Numbered from the stretch's first letter, positions 23,078 to 33,599 are shown. The stretch: DNA of 64,000 nt from Nymphaea colorata (GCF_008831285.2 NC_045145.1:5762802-5826801); one strand, 5' to 3'. Translations and numbers: made by a program. The notes: generated from the sequence alone by a model not told the origin.

Positions 23078-24499
23078 TAGGGCTGCACAACGAGTCGAGC
23101 CAACTCGGGCTCGACTCGAACTCGCTCGAAAAAGCTCGGCTCGAGCTCGACTCATTTATAAATGAGTCGAGTTCGAGCTCATAGTTAAACTCGAAACCAT
23201 AAACGAGTCGAGTTCGAGTTTAAAGAACTCGACTCGTTTAAACTCGACTCGACTCGTGTTATATAACGAGTTGAATTATATAAACCGGTTCGTAAAAGCG
23301 ATTCATCGGTTTAGGGTTTTACTGAGGTCTCCTCTTATAGCTTACTCTTCCTTCGTCTTCCCGACTTCTCTCTACGGCGCTGACTCTCTTTCTTCTCGTT
23401 TGCTGTCTCTCTTCCCGTCTTTGCTCTTTCGTCGACCACGGACCAGTAGACCACCCTTCGCCTTCGGTCTTCCATCTTCGCCCTTCGGCCTTCGGCCTTC
23501 GGTCTTCAGTCTTCACTCTTCCTTCTTCCTGTTTCACTCTTCCCGTCTGCTCTCTTGCTGTCTTCCTTCGACCACGACAACCAGACCAAACCTGAGGCTG
23601 AGGGCACTTGCTGTCTTGCTGAGTTGTTGTCTTCCAACTGCTCTCTATCTTCCATTGTTGCTGCCTTCTCTCGCCGCCACCGGCCCACCACTGCTGCCTT
23701 CTCTCGCTGCCGCTGCTGCTGTTGCCACCTTCACGCCAGGTACCCCTTCGACCTTCCTTTTTTCTTTTGCTTGTTGTTGTTCTTCTTCCTCCTCCTCCCA
23801 ACTGATTTTGCCCAAATAAAACCCACCAGAAATCACTGCTACAGCTGCCTCAGTAGCATCGGTTGCCCCTCTCGCTCTTGCTGTAGCATCGGTTGCCCCT
23901 TTTTATGCTGTAAGTTTTGTCTAGTTTTTTGTTGAACCATGTTGCATTGATGATGTATTTTTGAGAAGGTTATCTTGTTTTGTACCTGCTGATTCTTCGC
24001 ATCTTCAAGCTCCTTTGGTACAGCAGATCACGGTGGCAGATAACTTTAGGTAAATTTTAGTATGGCTACATCGTATGTGCATAAAGTTGTTTGCATTTTC
24101 ATATTGGATGTCTTCTAATTGCTGGTGTAAATAACTATTTTATAGGTTACGGAGGCGGTCTTACTTTCTTCTTTTTGTAAAGAATATGTCGCTTTAGCAT
24201 CTGTAAGATCCAAAAACAATATAGAATTTTTCATCACCGGCCTTCTTGATGATATTGAATGTTTCCCTCCTACGTGTTATGGCAATTGATTGGATTCACA
24301 CTTGGTGATGTTACTTTCCTCTAGTGGTAACATTTCACTGATGAAAGTGCTAGTTTCATCTAGTGAATGCTAAGCAACATGGGTGTGAGTACTAAATGCA
24401 AGTGCAGGTATGGTTGTGCAGGTGCAAGCATAGCAATTTAAAAGAAAATGGGTACAGGAGTACGGCAGGGCATATGTGCATGTGTGTGCTTACATGTGC

Positions 24500-24526
24500 A
24501 CGTGTGTGTGTGTGTGTGTGTGTGTG
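24500..24526. repeat. (TG)n microsatellite
   Basis: About 13 GT repeats inside the hAT-1 5' region. Confidence 0.9.
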
Positions 24527-25258
24527 CAGGCATGCAGAACACCATTTTCTGCAAACGGGAAAATTTTGAGGAGATTAAGGAATTTGCAAGTTTGCTGATA
24601 TCAATCTGCAAGTTGTAAAAAAGGGACTAACCCTGTCCCTCCTGGCATATACAAGATGCATTTAAATTACAACTGGATTTATCTTTGAAAGGCAGAAAAA
24701 TTCTTGTACAATCCTAGAGTAGATGAATTACAAACTGGACCTGAGAAAGCAATAGTTTCATTGATCAACATCTCCAGGTTGTTTTGCATTCATAAGATGT
24801 AGCTCTATGACAACCATTGCCAATGGTTCACAACTTCACATACTGTAACTGGTAGCCATGTGGGTATGGCCCTGGTGACCAATGTTATATCACCATTGTA
24901 CTGAAACTTTAGTTGTGGGCAATGGATTGTGTTATTTAGTTATTTTTCGCTTTTAGGTTTGTCAAATGATGTTTGTCCTGGAAGTTTTTGCAAGGTTCTA
25001 ATGGTGAAATTTTTTAGGATTCATTCTGCTATCATTTCTTTAATATACTATTCAGCCCTTAGTAGGGTTCCAGTCTGGTGGATTTCAAAATGCCTTCAGT
25101 ATAGTAGTGTGCATCTCCGAAACATATTAACTGCCCATTGTCATGTTACATATGCATATGAAAGTTAAATGCAGATGAATCGATGAAGGTAAATGTGAAA
25201 ATGCTTAATCTGCACTGGTTTCTGGTATGATCTTAGCATCTAATACGTTTGTAGCATA

Positions 25259-25438
25259 TAGAGGGATATCGTAAGTTGCTGCCTGCTGGTAGAATCTATC
25301 TGTGAATTCAAAGGAATATGTTTTAGGATATATACTATATATATATGGTGCTCAACAAGCCAAGTTCGAAGGGGACATTAAATTCCTATATCTGAGGGAT
25401 ATCGTAAGTTGCTGCCTGCTGGTAGAATCTATCTGTGA
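25259..25438. repeat. 46-bp direct repeat
   Basis: GAGGGATATCGTAAGTTGCT plus GCCTGCTGGTAGAATCTATC occurs near 25260-25305 and again near 25394-25438, identical over about 45 bases, with an AT-rich spacer. Looks like a recent local duplication. Confidence 0.85.
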
Positions 25439-25870
25439 TGAAACATCTTTGTCTTCTTAAATGAACACCATCTGTCAACAGAAAATAAAAACGTATACAT
25501 TATAGATGTATATGCATACTAGTATATATATTTAAAAGACCATATATGTGATATCAAGGATAAGTATGTCATTTCTTAGTTCTTCCTCTATACATCCACC
25601 TGTTGTTCTTTTTGTGTTTCCATAATTATCTTTTTTTACATTGTTTTGCAGCTCATGTTCTGGTTAAGCTTGACTTTCGGCTAGACTTAGCTATATATTA
25701 GCAGCAATCAAGTAGCAATCGAGCCGATGCGTTGTTGTTGGTTGCATGTCTTTAATTCCTTCTTATTTTAATTTGTTTTTACGAAAACGCATTGTGAATT
25801 TAAATTTTGCAGTATATAATTGTAGTTAATTATTGTATTACAGATTAGTCCTTCTATCTACGGAAGAAGA

Positions 25871-28105
25871 ATGTCTTCACCGATAGAAAATACTATTAGT
25901 AAAGACAAACAAGTAATATGCAGTTCAGGAGCAGGTTCAACAGAACCACATAATGTAGGAAGCTCTACACAACAGTCTATAGCTCATGACAGTTTAGATC
26001 CTACTAATACAAGGTCTGTTGAAAATGAGGATGTAACTGTGGGTGGTATGAAAAGACAAAGGGCAAGAACTTCTTCAGTTTGGAATGATTTTGAAGAAGT
26101 AACTGTGGGTGGTGTCAAAAAAGGTAGATGCAAGTATTGTAAAACAACATTTGTTATAAGTTCAGGAGGGTGTACATCATCAATGAAAAGACATAAATGT
26201 CTTATGCGTTCTGGTAGTTTGACGCAAAATACTTTGAGGTTTGTGATTAGTGAAGTTTCAGGCCTTACAAAGGAAGTCATAAGTAAGGGTGCCAAACTTG
26301 ATACTGAAAAGATAAGAGAAATAATAGCAAAGATGGTAGTTTGTCATGAGTATGCATTCAATATGGTTGAACATTGTTGGTTTAGATTTTTAATGAAGGT
26401 TGCTTTTCCAAATTGGGTACCCATTTCAAGGACAACAATGAAAAGAGATGTCACAAAATTATACGAGGTCGAAAAAAAGAAATTGAAGGAATATTTTAAA
26501 AGAGTTCCTTCCGTTGCTTTGACAACAGATATGTGGACGTCTAACCAACAAATTGGGTATATTTCCATTACAGCTCACTTCATAGATCATTCTTGGACAC
26601 TTCAAAAGCGTATAATTGGTTTTAGCCAAGTCGAACCACCTCATACAGGGAAGAATCTAGCAAATGTGATTGCTAAAAATATTCAAGAATGGGAAATAAA
26701 AAAGAAGATCATCTCAATTACGGTTGATAATGCTTCTTCTAATGATGTTCTTGTAAGAACATTAAAAGAAATTTTAGAGAAAAGTGGTGTAAGTCTATAC
26801 CAAGGCGGTAAATTTTTTCATGTTCGTTGTTGTGCACATATTTTAAATCTAATGGTGCAAGATGGTTTGTCTGCAATTAGAGATGAACTTGGTAAGATCA
26901 GAGAGGCTGTCAAATACATAAAATGTTCCCCATCAAGACTTTACAACTTTCAAGTTATAGTAGATGAATTTGAAATGCGTGGTCAAAAGAAGTTGGTGCT
27001 AGATGTTTCAACTAGATGGAATTCTACTTACTTGATGTTGGAAGTTGCACTTATGTACAGACATGTGTTTGATAGATATGCTATGGAAGATGTTGGTTTT
27101 ACTTGGTTGTTGGATGCAGAAGAATGGGAGAGAGTACAAAAAATATGTTCTTTTCTTGAAGCATTTTATAATGTTTCTGTTCTTTTTTCAGGGTCGAAGT
27201 ATCCTACAACAAACCTATTTTTCTTAGAAATTTGGGGGGTTCAAGAATTATTACAAGAAGGAGTTACAAATGGGTCTAGCTTTATGAAGAGAATGACATT
27301 CAAAATGAAGGAAAAATTTGATAAGTATTGGAGTTCCTGCAACATATTAATGGCTATTGCTTCGATACTAGATCCAAGGATAAAGTTGAGTTTAACAGAC
27401 TTTGTCTTTTCAAAGACTTTTTGTCAAATAGAAGAAAAAGAAGAACATATGACATTAGTAAGAAGTACAATGCAAGACCTTTATAACAGCTACATTGCAA
27501 AAATTGATGGTTCAAATAAAGATGTTGAAAGTGATTCTACTACTTTTATGAGAGGAACTGACCCATCATGTGGCAACTCCAGTAGAAGTAGAATAAGATT
27601 TTTAAGCTTTTTAAATAAAGCAGACAATGTTCATTTTCAAGCTTCAAAGTCTGAGCTTGATATGTATTTAGAAGATGGATTGCTCAAATGTGATGTTACC
27701 GCTCATGATTCGTTTGATATATTAATTTGGTGGAAAGATAAAGAACTGAAATACCCCATTTTATCACATATGGCAAGAGATATATTGTGTATTCCTATCA
27801 CTACAGTTGCCTTTGAATCTGCTTTTAGTACTGGAGGTCGAATTGTGGATGAATCTAGGAGTTCATTGAGCCCAAAGACAGTAGAAGAATTAGTTTGTGC
27901 AGGCGATTGGATAAAACAGTATGGCGACCCTATGAATCTTGTACCGGTATTGCTAAAGGCAAGTACCAAAATGCATGTATATTTAAGTTTTATCATGTTT
28001 ATTTTACGCTTATATGTTATAGAAGTTGTTTACTTATCAACTATTGTTGGTTTTTTTTGTAGGGTACTGCTGAAGATGAGATTGCATGACATGATTCAAC
28101 AGTAG
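25871..28105 (+). CDS. hAT transposase, Ac-like, apparently intact (up to 744 aa)
   Basis: The enzyme binds the element ends, cuts them out and reinserts them. In order: a Ser/Thr-rich N-terminus with two similar EEVTVGG/EDVTVGG patches, a BED zinc finger at residues about 72-114 (CKYCKTTF, then MKRHKCL), and an RNase H-like catalytic domain with TTDMWTSNQQIGY (first Asp), SITVDNASSND (second Asp) and CAHILNLMVQDGL. The C-terminal dimerisation domain follows at residues about 615-680 (WWKDKELKYPILSHMARDIL, IPITTVAFESAFSTGGR). No stop interrupts it. I use the first ATG, 25871. The last about 50 codons are unlike other hAT proteins: a GC-AG intron with AAG|GCAAGT near 27958 and TTTTGTAG ending at 28062 would end the protein at GTAEDEIA instead. 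Confidence 0.93.
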   Translation: MSSPIENTISKDKQVICSSGAGSTEPHNVGSSTQQSIAHDSLDPTNTRSVENEDVTVGGMKRQRARTSSVWNDFEEVTVGGVKKGRCKYCKTTFVISSGGCTSSMKRHKCLMRSGSLTQNTLRFVISEVSGLTKEVISKGAKLDTEKIREIIAKMVVCHEYAFNMVEHCWFRFLMKVAFPNWVPISRTTMKRDVTKLYEVEKKKLKEYFKRVPSVALTTDMWTSNQQIGYISITAHFIDHSWTLQKRIIGFSQVEPPHTGKNLANVIAKNIQEWEIKKKIISITVDNASSNDVLVRTLKEILEKSGVSLYQGGKFFHVRCCAHILNLMVQDGLSAIRDELGKIREAVKYIKCSPSRLYNFQVIVDEFEMRGQKKLVLDVSTRWNSTYLMLEVALMYRHVFDRYAMEDVGFTWLLDAEEWERVQKICSFLEAFYNVSVLFSGSKYPTTNLFFLEIWGVQELLQEGVTNGSSFMKRMTFKMKEKFDKYWSSCNILMAIASILDPRIKLSLTDFVFSKTFCQIEEKEEHMTLVRSTMQDLYNSYIAKIDGSNKDVESDSTTFMRGTDPSCGNSSRSRIRFLSFLNKADNVHFQASKSELDMYLEDGLLKCDVTAHDSFDILIWWKDKELKYPILSHMARDILCIPITTVAFESAFSTGGRIVDESRSSLSPKTVEELVCAGDWIKQYGDPMNLVPVLLKASTKMHVYLSFIMFILRLYVIEVVYLSTIVGFFCRVLLKMRLHDMIQQ

Positions 28106-28714
28106 AAGAATTGGCAGCCAATCCATTCCGTGCTCTTTTCTTTATTGTTTTTATGATATTAGCATGTGCACTGTTCTCAAAGACTTGGATAGAAGTATTT
28201 GGCTTATATTCTAGGGATGTTGGCAAAGCAGTTGACGGTAGATGCAAGTTTTTTTTTTTTGATATTTCTGATTTATGCCAGCTTTTATATATTCTCCAAT
28301 GAGCCTTTTCTTTTGTTTGTTTGCTTGTTTTTTTCTTGCTGTGTGTGTTTCTTTTCCTGCCATACGCACTGGGGTTAGGGGTACATACAGGCTTGGGTTT
28401 GTTAGCTGAGGTCTTGAACTCTTGAACTCTCTGCTCCTTCCTTTCTGTCTGAGTGATGAGATTGGCATGGCTGACATTTTCGAGAAATAACTTAACGTGT
28501 TGATTTCCAAAATATTGTTTCTGAAAAATGGTGCACGATCTATTTTAGCTGATCCCTGCTCCTTTTATTCTACATGCATTGATGAACAGCCAATCTTTTT
28601 GATAAACTGAAAAATGTGTGTGTGTGTGTGTATTGGATTGAGTGCCAGCCAATCTTGTTGATGGACAGCCTATGCTAATCTACGTTGGATGATTTATGTT
28701 CTGCACTAAGGAGC

Positions 28715-29092
28715 ATGTCCTTTATTATATCATCTATGTATTGGACGATTTCTGTTGGAAATTTGAACTGGGTTTTGGTGATCATGGCAGCTGGGTATGG
28801 GAAGTGCTTTGGAGAAACTGTGTGGACAGGCCTTTGGAGCTGGGAGGTTGAGGATGCTGGGGATTTACAAGCAAAGCCAGAGGTCATGGGTTATTTTCTG
28901 TTCTACACAGCCTTGATCTTGACTCCTGTTTACGTCTTCTCAAACTATATTCTAAAGCTTGCTCAAATTGTTGCTGCTATTATCCAATTTCCTCTTGGAG
29001 ATGATGCTCTGCTCAGATCTGAACTCGAATCTGCTCGTCTGTTTTTCCATCTAAGGACATATGTAGCTACTGAAGTTGTTCCCTTTTTTTGA
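28715..29092 (+). CDS. Unidentified ORF downstream of the hAT-1 transposase
   Basis: Open for about 126 codons from ATG 28715 in the same orientation as the transposase. It contains a hydrophobic segment (YFLFYTALILTPVYVFSNYI) and an amphipathic C-terminus. I do not recognise it; it is not part of a hAT transposase. It may be chance, or host sequence picked up by the element. The rest of 28111-29280 shows nothing recognisable. Confidence 0.25.
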   Translation: MSFIISSMYWTISVGNLNWVLVIMAAGYGKCFGETVWTGLWSWEVEDAGDLQAKPEVMGYFLFYTALILTPVYVFSNYILKLAQIVAAIIQFPLGDDALLRSELESARLFFHLRTYVATEVVPFF

Positions 29093-29299
29093 AATGGAAC
29101 AGAAGGTATAACGATTTTGGTCCCATGTGTTTAATGTCGAGTAATTGTCAATGTGAGATTGCTTAAGGGTTTTTCTAGTAGTGAAATTTGAGTGGTGGAA
29201 GCCTGGAAGGCACGCATTAATCATTATATGTTGCTTCTTTGATTTTTCTTTGCTTGGGAATTTTTTCTTCCCTAAGCAATTGCAAAGTGGATATTACTG

Positions 29300-29715
29300 A
29301 TTGTGCAATGATAAAAGTACTTAAACGAGCTAAACGAGTTAAAAGAGTCAGCACTTAAACGAGCTGAACGAGTTAAACGAGTCATCACTTAAACGAGCTA
29401 AACGAGTTAAAGTTAAAAAAAGTAAATTTTAATCAAGTCAACGAGTTAAATGAGTTAATCGAGCCGAGCTCGAGCTCGACTTTGCCTAGTCGAGCCGAGC
29501 TCGAGCTCGACTTTGCCTAGTCGAGCCGAGCTCGAGCTCGACTTTGCCTAGTCGAGCCGAGCTCGAGCTCGACTTTGCCTAGTCGAGCCGAGCTCGAGCT
29601 TGCTATAAGAAGCTCGACTCGAGCTCGAGTCGAGTTCGAGCTCGAGTAATTTTAGCCGAGTCGAGCTCGAGCTGGCCAAGCTCGGGCTCGGCTCGGCTCG
29701 GCTCGGCTCGTGTGC
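29300..29715. repeat. Right subterminal repeats of hAT-1, including a 31-bp tandem array
   Basis: First AAACGAGCTAAACGAGTTAAA-type units at about 37-bp spacing (29320-29410). Then a 31-bp unit (TCGAGCCGAGCTCGAGCTCG plus ACTTTGCCTAG) runs about 4.5 times between 29459 and 29600. Then GGCTCGGCTCG repeats up to the end. Confidence 0.9.
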
Positions 29716-29722
29716 AGCCCTA

Positions 29723-29730
29723 CATTCAGC
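29723..29730. repeat. Right target-site duplication of hAT-1
   Basis: CATTCAGC, identical to 23070-23077. Confidence 0.95.
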
Positions 29731-30294
29731 AGCTTGCTTTGCCTTGCTCTTGAATGAGTAGCCTCACCTAAGATTTCGGCCATTGGCATTTGCAAGACAC
29801 TATCCTGCTTTAGCCTCACTGAAGGTTTTAATGCATATTGCAGCCACCATGCCTTGCTGCCTGATAGCCTCACTTAGGCTTTGGTCTCTCTCGGCAGCGC
29901 CCTCGGCATTCCTTGGTGGAGTCCAAGGTAGGCACATATCAAATCCACTCTCGTTATATCGAGCTTGCCCCTAAGCTTGTCCTCTATAATCTCCTTGGGT
30001 AGGTTGGACGGCCCTTCTCCACAGCTTCCCCACCCCACATTCTAACTTAGGGTGAGGTCCATAATCTCTTGGAAGTGACCCAAGCAAGGATTCATGGTGT
30101 CATTGGAGATGTTCGGGCCATGTAGGGTCACCTCATGCTAGAGTTGCATAAGGTTTTCCTCGATCAAACACCTGGCCATGTAGTCGCTTAGATCTAACTG
30201 CATGCTGCTCAATGAAGGTGCTATTTTGTTCATCTTGTGTCGTTGGCTCCGTGAGTGATGGCTGTTGGTTTGCCCCTATAGCAATTCTTTTCTT

Positions 30295-30690
30295 TCATGC
30301 TTCCTCTGTGCCACTCTTATCCATCTTTCCTTCATATGTCCCTTGGACAAGTTTCAGACCATTGTCCCTTGGGACTATGCCAAGTTGGGACTTAAGCCAC
30401 CTATAAAGCCCCTTTAGCTTTTCCTGGTTATCAAGCCTGGGGTTATATTCTCCCGGATCAAAGATCAGTCTAGCATATACCCATGAATTGCTTATTCGTT
30501 GGTGCTCAATAGCCTTCCAGTGTAGAGGGGAAGTGATCCAAGCCATCCTTTGGCATGCACCTTCATCAACCTCATGGTCGACCTTGTCAACAAGACCCTT
30601 AAATTCGGTGGAAGTGGTCTTAGGAGAGTCTGAAATGTGTTGCCTTCTTTTTATCCAAGGAGCACTCCATTTCCCCATGTAGGTACCCAT
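30295..30690 (-). CDS. Unidentified ORF of the minus-strand element
   Basis: 131 codons. Charged and soluble-looking, with WKAIEHQRISNSWVYARLIF and EYNPRLDNQEKLKGLYRWL. The composition is compatible with a Gag-like or element-specific protein, but no family is recognised. It follows the larger ORF cluster at 30784-31765 in the same orientation. Confidence 0.35.
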   Translation of the reverse strand: MGTYMGKWSAPWIKRRQHISDSPKTTSTEFKGLVDKVDHEVDEGACQRMAWITSPLHWKAIEHQRISNSWVYARLIFDPGEYNPRLDNQEKLKGLYRWLKSQLGIVPRDNGLKLVQGTYEGKMDKSGTEEA

Positions 30691-30783
30691 GCTTTGATCA
30701 TGTAGGGGTGCTCACGATTGAATAGGCATTGGCCAAGGATAGTGCTGCGACTTCTATCTATCATGTCTTCTTCCTTATCATAG

Positions 30784-31765
30784 TCAAGCTCCACATCTAG
30801 AGCAATAAGAGTGGGGGTGGTAGTTGTAGAGTATCAAAAATTGGTTCGCCCAAACATGCTTGCAGCAAGTACCACCCTCCTTAGGCAATAACTTGATCAT
30901 TTTGGAAAGATCCTTCCTTTCGTGGCAAGTTGCCAGACTTAGATCAGCTGGTCCGTGGTTTCCTCTTTCGATGCTCATGTTGTCGCCACCCTCCTTAGGT
31001 GACAACTTACTCGGTGTGGGAGGATCCTCTTGGTGCTTCATCAATCCCTCTTGCTCAACCATCTCATGCCACCCGAGTCCCATATAGACTCGATTATAGC
31101 CCTCCAAACTTTTAAATTGTCTTGGTAGCATAATAGCAACAGTTTCACTCTTCTTGAAGGTCTTATGGAAGTTCGTGATCTCCTTATTGGTAAGGGAATG
31201 ATCCCTTGCTTTAGGCCTTTGGATCTTAACCTTGGAAACATGATATCCCTTCTTTGCACTCTCGGCTTGCTTAGCTTGGCTGGACTTTTTCAATGGAGAT
31301 TGAATTAGGGCCTCTTTCACCCCAGTTTGCTTTGGTTCACACTTCGCGGAGACATGAATGGATCCTTGGACCTTGGCGTCCTCATGCCCTTTATCTTTGC
31401 TGCTCTTAGGAGGTAATTTGGGAGTTTGACACTCCTTCATATGTCCAATTAACTCGGTTTTGGCTGGAGTCAATTGTCCTCGTGCCTCTCGTTCCACCAA
31501 TTTGGAGAGGGACTTACCCAATTCGTCTAACAACTATTTCATCTGATACCATGGGTCTACATTTGGGCTGGTTATCTTGTGTTTCAATTGCTGGAACTTT
31601 GGATGGTGTGATTGGTGGACTTTGACATTGGTCATCCCTCAAGTTCAAACCAGAATCTCTTTGTGCTTCTAGGGTCTCCAACTCATTGTTTAATTTTGAG
31701 AGATGTCCTTGGTTCCAAGTTGGGGATACCCACTCCAGCTTATATTCTCGACTTGAATTCCCCAC
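30784..31765 (-). CDS. Unidentified ORF pair of the minus-strand element
   Basis: Two overlapping minus frames (31765-31514, then 31533-30784, 249 codons) look like one coding region broken by a frameshift or read by a shift. The first part has a short coiled-coil-like segment (LSKLNNELETLEAQRD). The second is Lys-rich with KELGKSLSKLVERE-like and SPLKKSSQAKQAESAKK patches and a C-terminal Cys/His cluster (TCCKHVW, YCSRCGA). No family recognised; the basic, Cys-ending layout is reminiscent of a nucleic-acid-binding Gag product, which is inference only. Confidence 0.35.
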
Positions 31766-32203
31766 CTTGAGAATATCTCTAGGATGAACTCATGCTGCGT
31801 ATTGGGGTCTTATCACCTCTCCTGAAAAGCTAAGTTTCCCATTTACCATTACATTAGTAACCCAAAACTTCTGGTGCTCCTTATCAATCTCATGTTTAAA
31901 ATGAAACCCGTGGATGCTGGGATGATGAAACACGAGGTCATTGTCTCAGTCGTGAACACCTCTATCCTTGGGCTTCTTCTCATTTCGATCCCAAGAATCA
32001 AGGTGATATCCTTCTGGTGTATACCCCTCTCATAGATACCAAGAACTAGTTCCCTTTCATGAGCCATTTGAAAGCCTTGTTTTTTGTTTTGTCTTGGTGT
32101 GGACGTCTGAAATTTTTTTATGGATTGAGCCTAGAGGGGACTCCTCCATTGAACCAGCATTGGTTGGCTTGGTGCAACCCTCCAAACTCTCACTAACGCG
32201 CCT

Positions 32204-32547
32204 CCCTAGTGCTGACATTAGTGTGCTGGCCGAATAACTTGGGCACAGCCTGAGATTGGTCTTCTACAAGGGAGGCGAATTTTGGGCTCGCCTGTGCCGC
32301 ACCACCTGGTGCCTCCGTAGCTGCCTCTCACCCTCAGCCAGGTCCAAGTGTGGACCTAAACTACTGTGCCCACATCCCTAGTGCTGACGTTAGTGTGCTG
32401 GCCGAATAACTTGGGCACAGCCCGAGATTGGTCTTCTACAAGCGAGGTAAATTTTGGGCTCGCCTGCTGCCGCACCCACCTGGTGCCTCCGCAGCTACCT
32501 CTCACCCTCAGCCAGGTCCAAGTGTGGGCCTAAACTACTGTGCCCAC
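32204..32547. repeat. Tandem duplication, 172-bp unit, two copies
   Basis: CCCTAGTGCTGACATTAGTG starts at 32204 and its near-copy at 32376. The two units align through GGGCACAGCC, GAGATTGGTCTTCTACAAG and CAGCCAGGTCCAAGTGTGG with scattered substitutions. Confidence 0.85.
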
Positions 32548-33103
32548 CTGGTGCCTCGGCAGCGCACCTCAGGTTCGATCACCCTAGGCTATGCTATGAG
32601 CAAAGACGCAGTCCAAACTGTAACATAGGAAACTAGTTGGCTGTATCATAGCGCCAAAATTATATAAAATTTTGACCTTAAACTTAGCCAACACAAAGTT
32701 CCAATAATTATATGACCACCCTCAAAATTTCAGGTCAATCCGATATGAGGAACCCACTGTAACACCTTGATTTTCTTGGTTGACTGCACACTAGACAGAA
32801 TCTATCTACACAGACCTATTTGACTTTTAGAGTGGTTAATTATGAATTTTCAAGGAAGATTAAGTCCAGCGCATGATTCCCCCATCAAGTGCCAATAATT
32901 ATGAATTCCTCTACAAAATTCGAAGAATTTCGAGTTCGTTTATCCCCGACACTTTGCTATTTTCCTCCGCTGGTTGCAACAACTAGAATCCAACATACTG
33001 CTCCACTTAGCCATGCAAGTGTTGACCCAATCGAAACCAGAAGACCACTGCTCCAAGCTGACTATAACCTCTAAAAATCTGTGGAATCTGAGCATGCCGG
33101 AGC

Positions 33104-33570
33104 TGTAACAATCCGACACACTCCTGGGCTCGGGCCCTTGGTTCGATGGATCCCAACCCGTTCCCTAGCAGTTTCGGTTCCAACCCTAAAAAGGATAGAA
33201 ACTAGGACAATCATCTCATTAATGACCTCACTTTATAAGTCCTTGAAGATCCCTCACAATCTTCAATACAAGACTAAACATTTGGGGCGTTACAATCCAC
33301 CTCTCTTAAGGCACACACGTTTGCATGTGTGGGACCTTAGGTCCGAGTGTTGAAACTGCTCTGATACCATGAATACCACTATAACAACACGACCCACTCC
33401 TGGGCTCAGGCCCCTGATTCGACGGATCCCAACCCGCCCCATAGCAGTTTCGGTTCCAACCCTAAAAAGGCTAGGAACCATGACAATCATCTCATTAATG
33501 ACCTCCCTTTATAAGTCCTTGAAGATCTCTTACAATTTTCAATATAGGACTAAACGTTTGGCGCATTACA
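33104..33570 (-). mobile_element. TRIM (terminal-repeat retrotransposon in miniature), 467 bp
   Basis: Two 191-bp direct repeats, 33104-33294 and 33380-33570, flank an 85-bp core. Read on the minus strand the order is 5' LTR (starting TGTAATGCGCC), primer site TGGTATCAGAGC, short core, polypurine tract AAGAGAGGTGGAT, and 3' LTR (TGTAACGCCCC to GTTACA). CTTATAAAG in each LTR could be its TATA box. Flanking 5-mers GGAGC and AGAGC are a likely target duplication with one change. It has no coding capacity and depends on other elements. Confidence 0.88.
33358..33369 (-). promoter_or_regulatory. Primer-binding site of the TRIM
   Basis: GCTCTGATACCA on the plus strand, i.e. TGGTATCAGAGC on the minus strand, 10 bp from the end of the TRIM 5' LTR. 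Confidence 0.85.
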
Positions 33571-33585
33571 AGAGCGCCCAACCTG

Positions 33586-33597
33586 GCTCTGATACCA
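33586..33597 (-). promoter_or_regulatory. Primer-binding site next to repeat copy C
   Basis: TGGTATCAGAGC on the minus strand, two bases from an LTR end reading TACATCCTATCA. It shows that copy C is the 5' LTR of a minus-strand element primed by tRNA-iMet. Confidence 0.85.
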
Positions 33598-33599
33598 AT

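Larger units (their letters stand above)
23286..25870 (+). other. Long 5' region of hAT-1 upstream of the transposase
   Basis: A pyrimidine-rich leader-like stretch (23330-23830) with CTTCGGC repeats and a long but low-complexity open frame on both strands, then AT-rich sequence. It also holds a (TG)n run and a 46-bp direct repeat, annotated separately. No conserved protein recognised; most likely promoter, untranslated leader and perhaps an intron of the transposase gene. Confidence 0.4.
23078..29722 (+). mobile_element. Complete hAT DNA transposon (hAT-1, 6,645 bp)
   Basis: Terminal inverted repeats start TAGGGCTGCACA at both ends, and the perfect 8-bp target duplication CATTCAGC flanks them. 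Both subterminal regions are packed with GAGCTCGA/CGAGTCGAG palindromic motifs (23085-23285 and about 29300-29715), the expected transposase-binding arrays. A single long transposase frame lies in the middle. The intact ends, perfect duplication and open transposase suggest a recent insertion that could still be mobile. It sits in the minus-strand retroelement. Confidence 0.95.
29731..33585 (-). mobile_element. Internal region of the minus-strand LTR element
   Basis: Lies downstream, on the minus strand, of the primer site at 33586-33597. It holds unidentified minus-strand ORFs, a 172-bp tandem duplication and a TRIM insertion. I see no RT, integrase or protease motif in any frame, so this element looks non-autonomous or heavily deleted (a LARD-like structure). 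Confidence 0.5.

Noticed and set aside
23256-23935. Long open frames of up to 187 codons on both strands
   Set aside because: Pyrimidine-rich, low-complexity sequence in the hAT-1 leader gives open frames in several phases at once. Ser/Leu/Pro-rich products on one strand and Arg/Glu-rich on the other, no conserved domain.
24510-25870. CRISPR-like or tRNA-like repeats
   Set aside because: The repeats here are a TG microsatellite and one 46-bp duplication in a plant transposon. I also looked for tRNA and rRNA genes across the window and found none; the TGGTATCAGAGC hits are retroelement primer sites, not tRNA genes.
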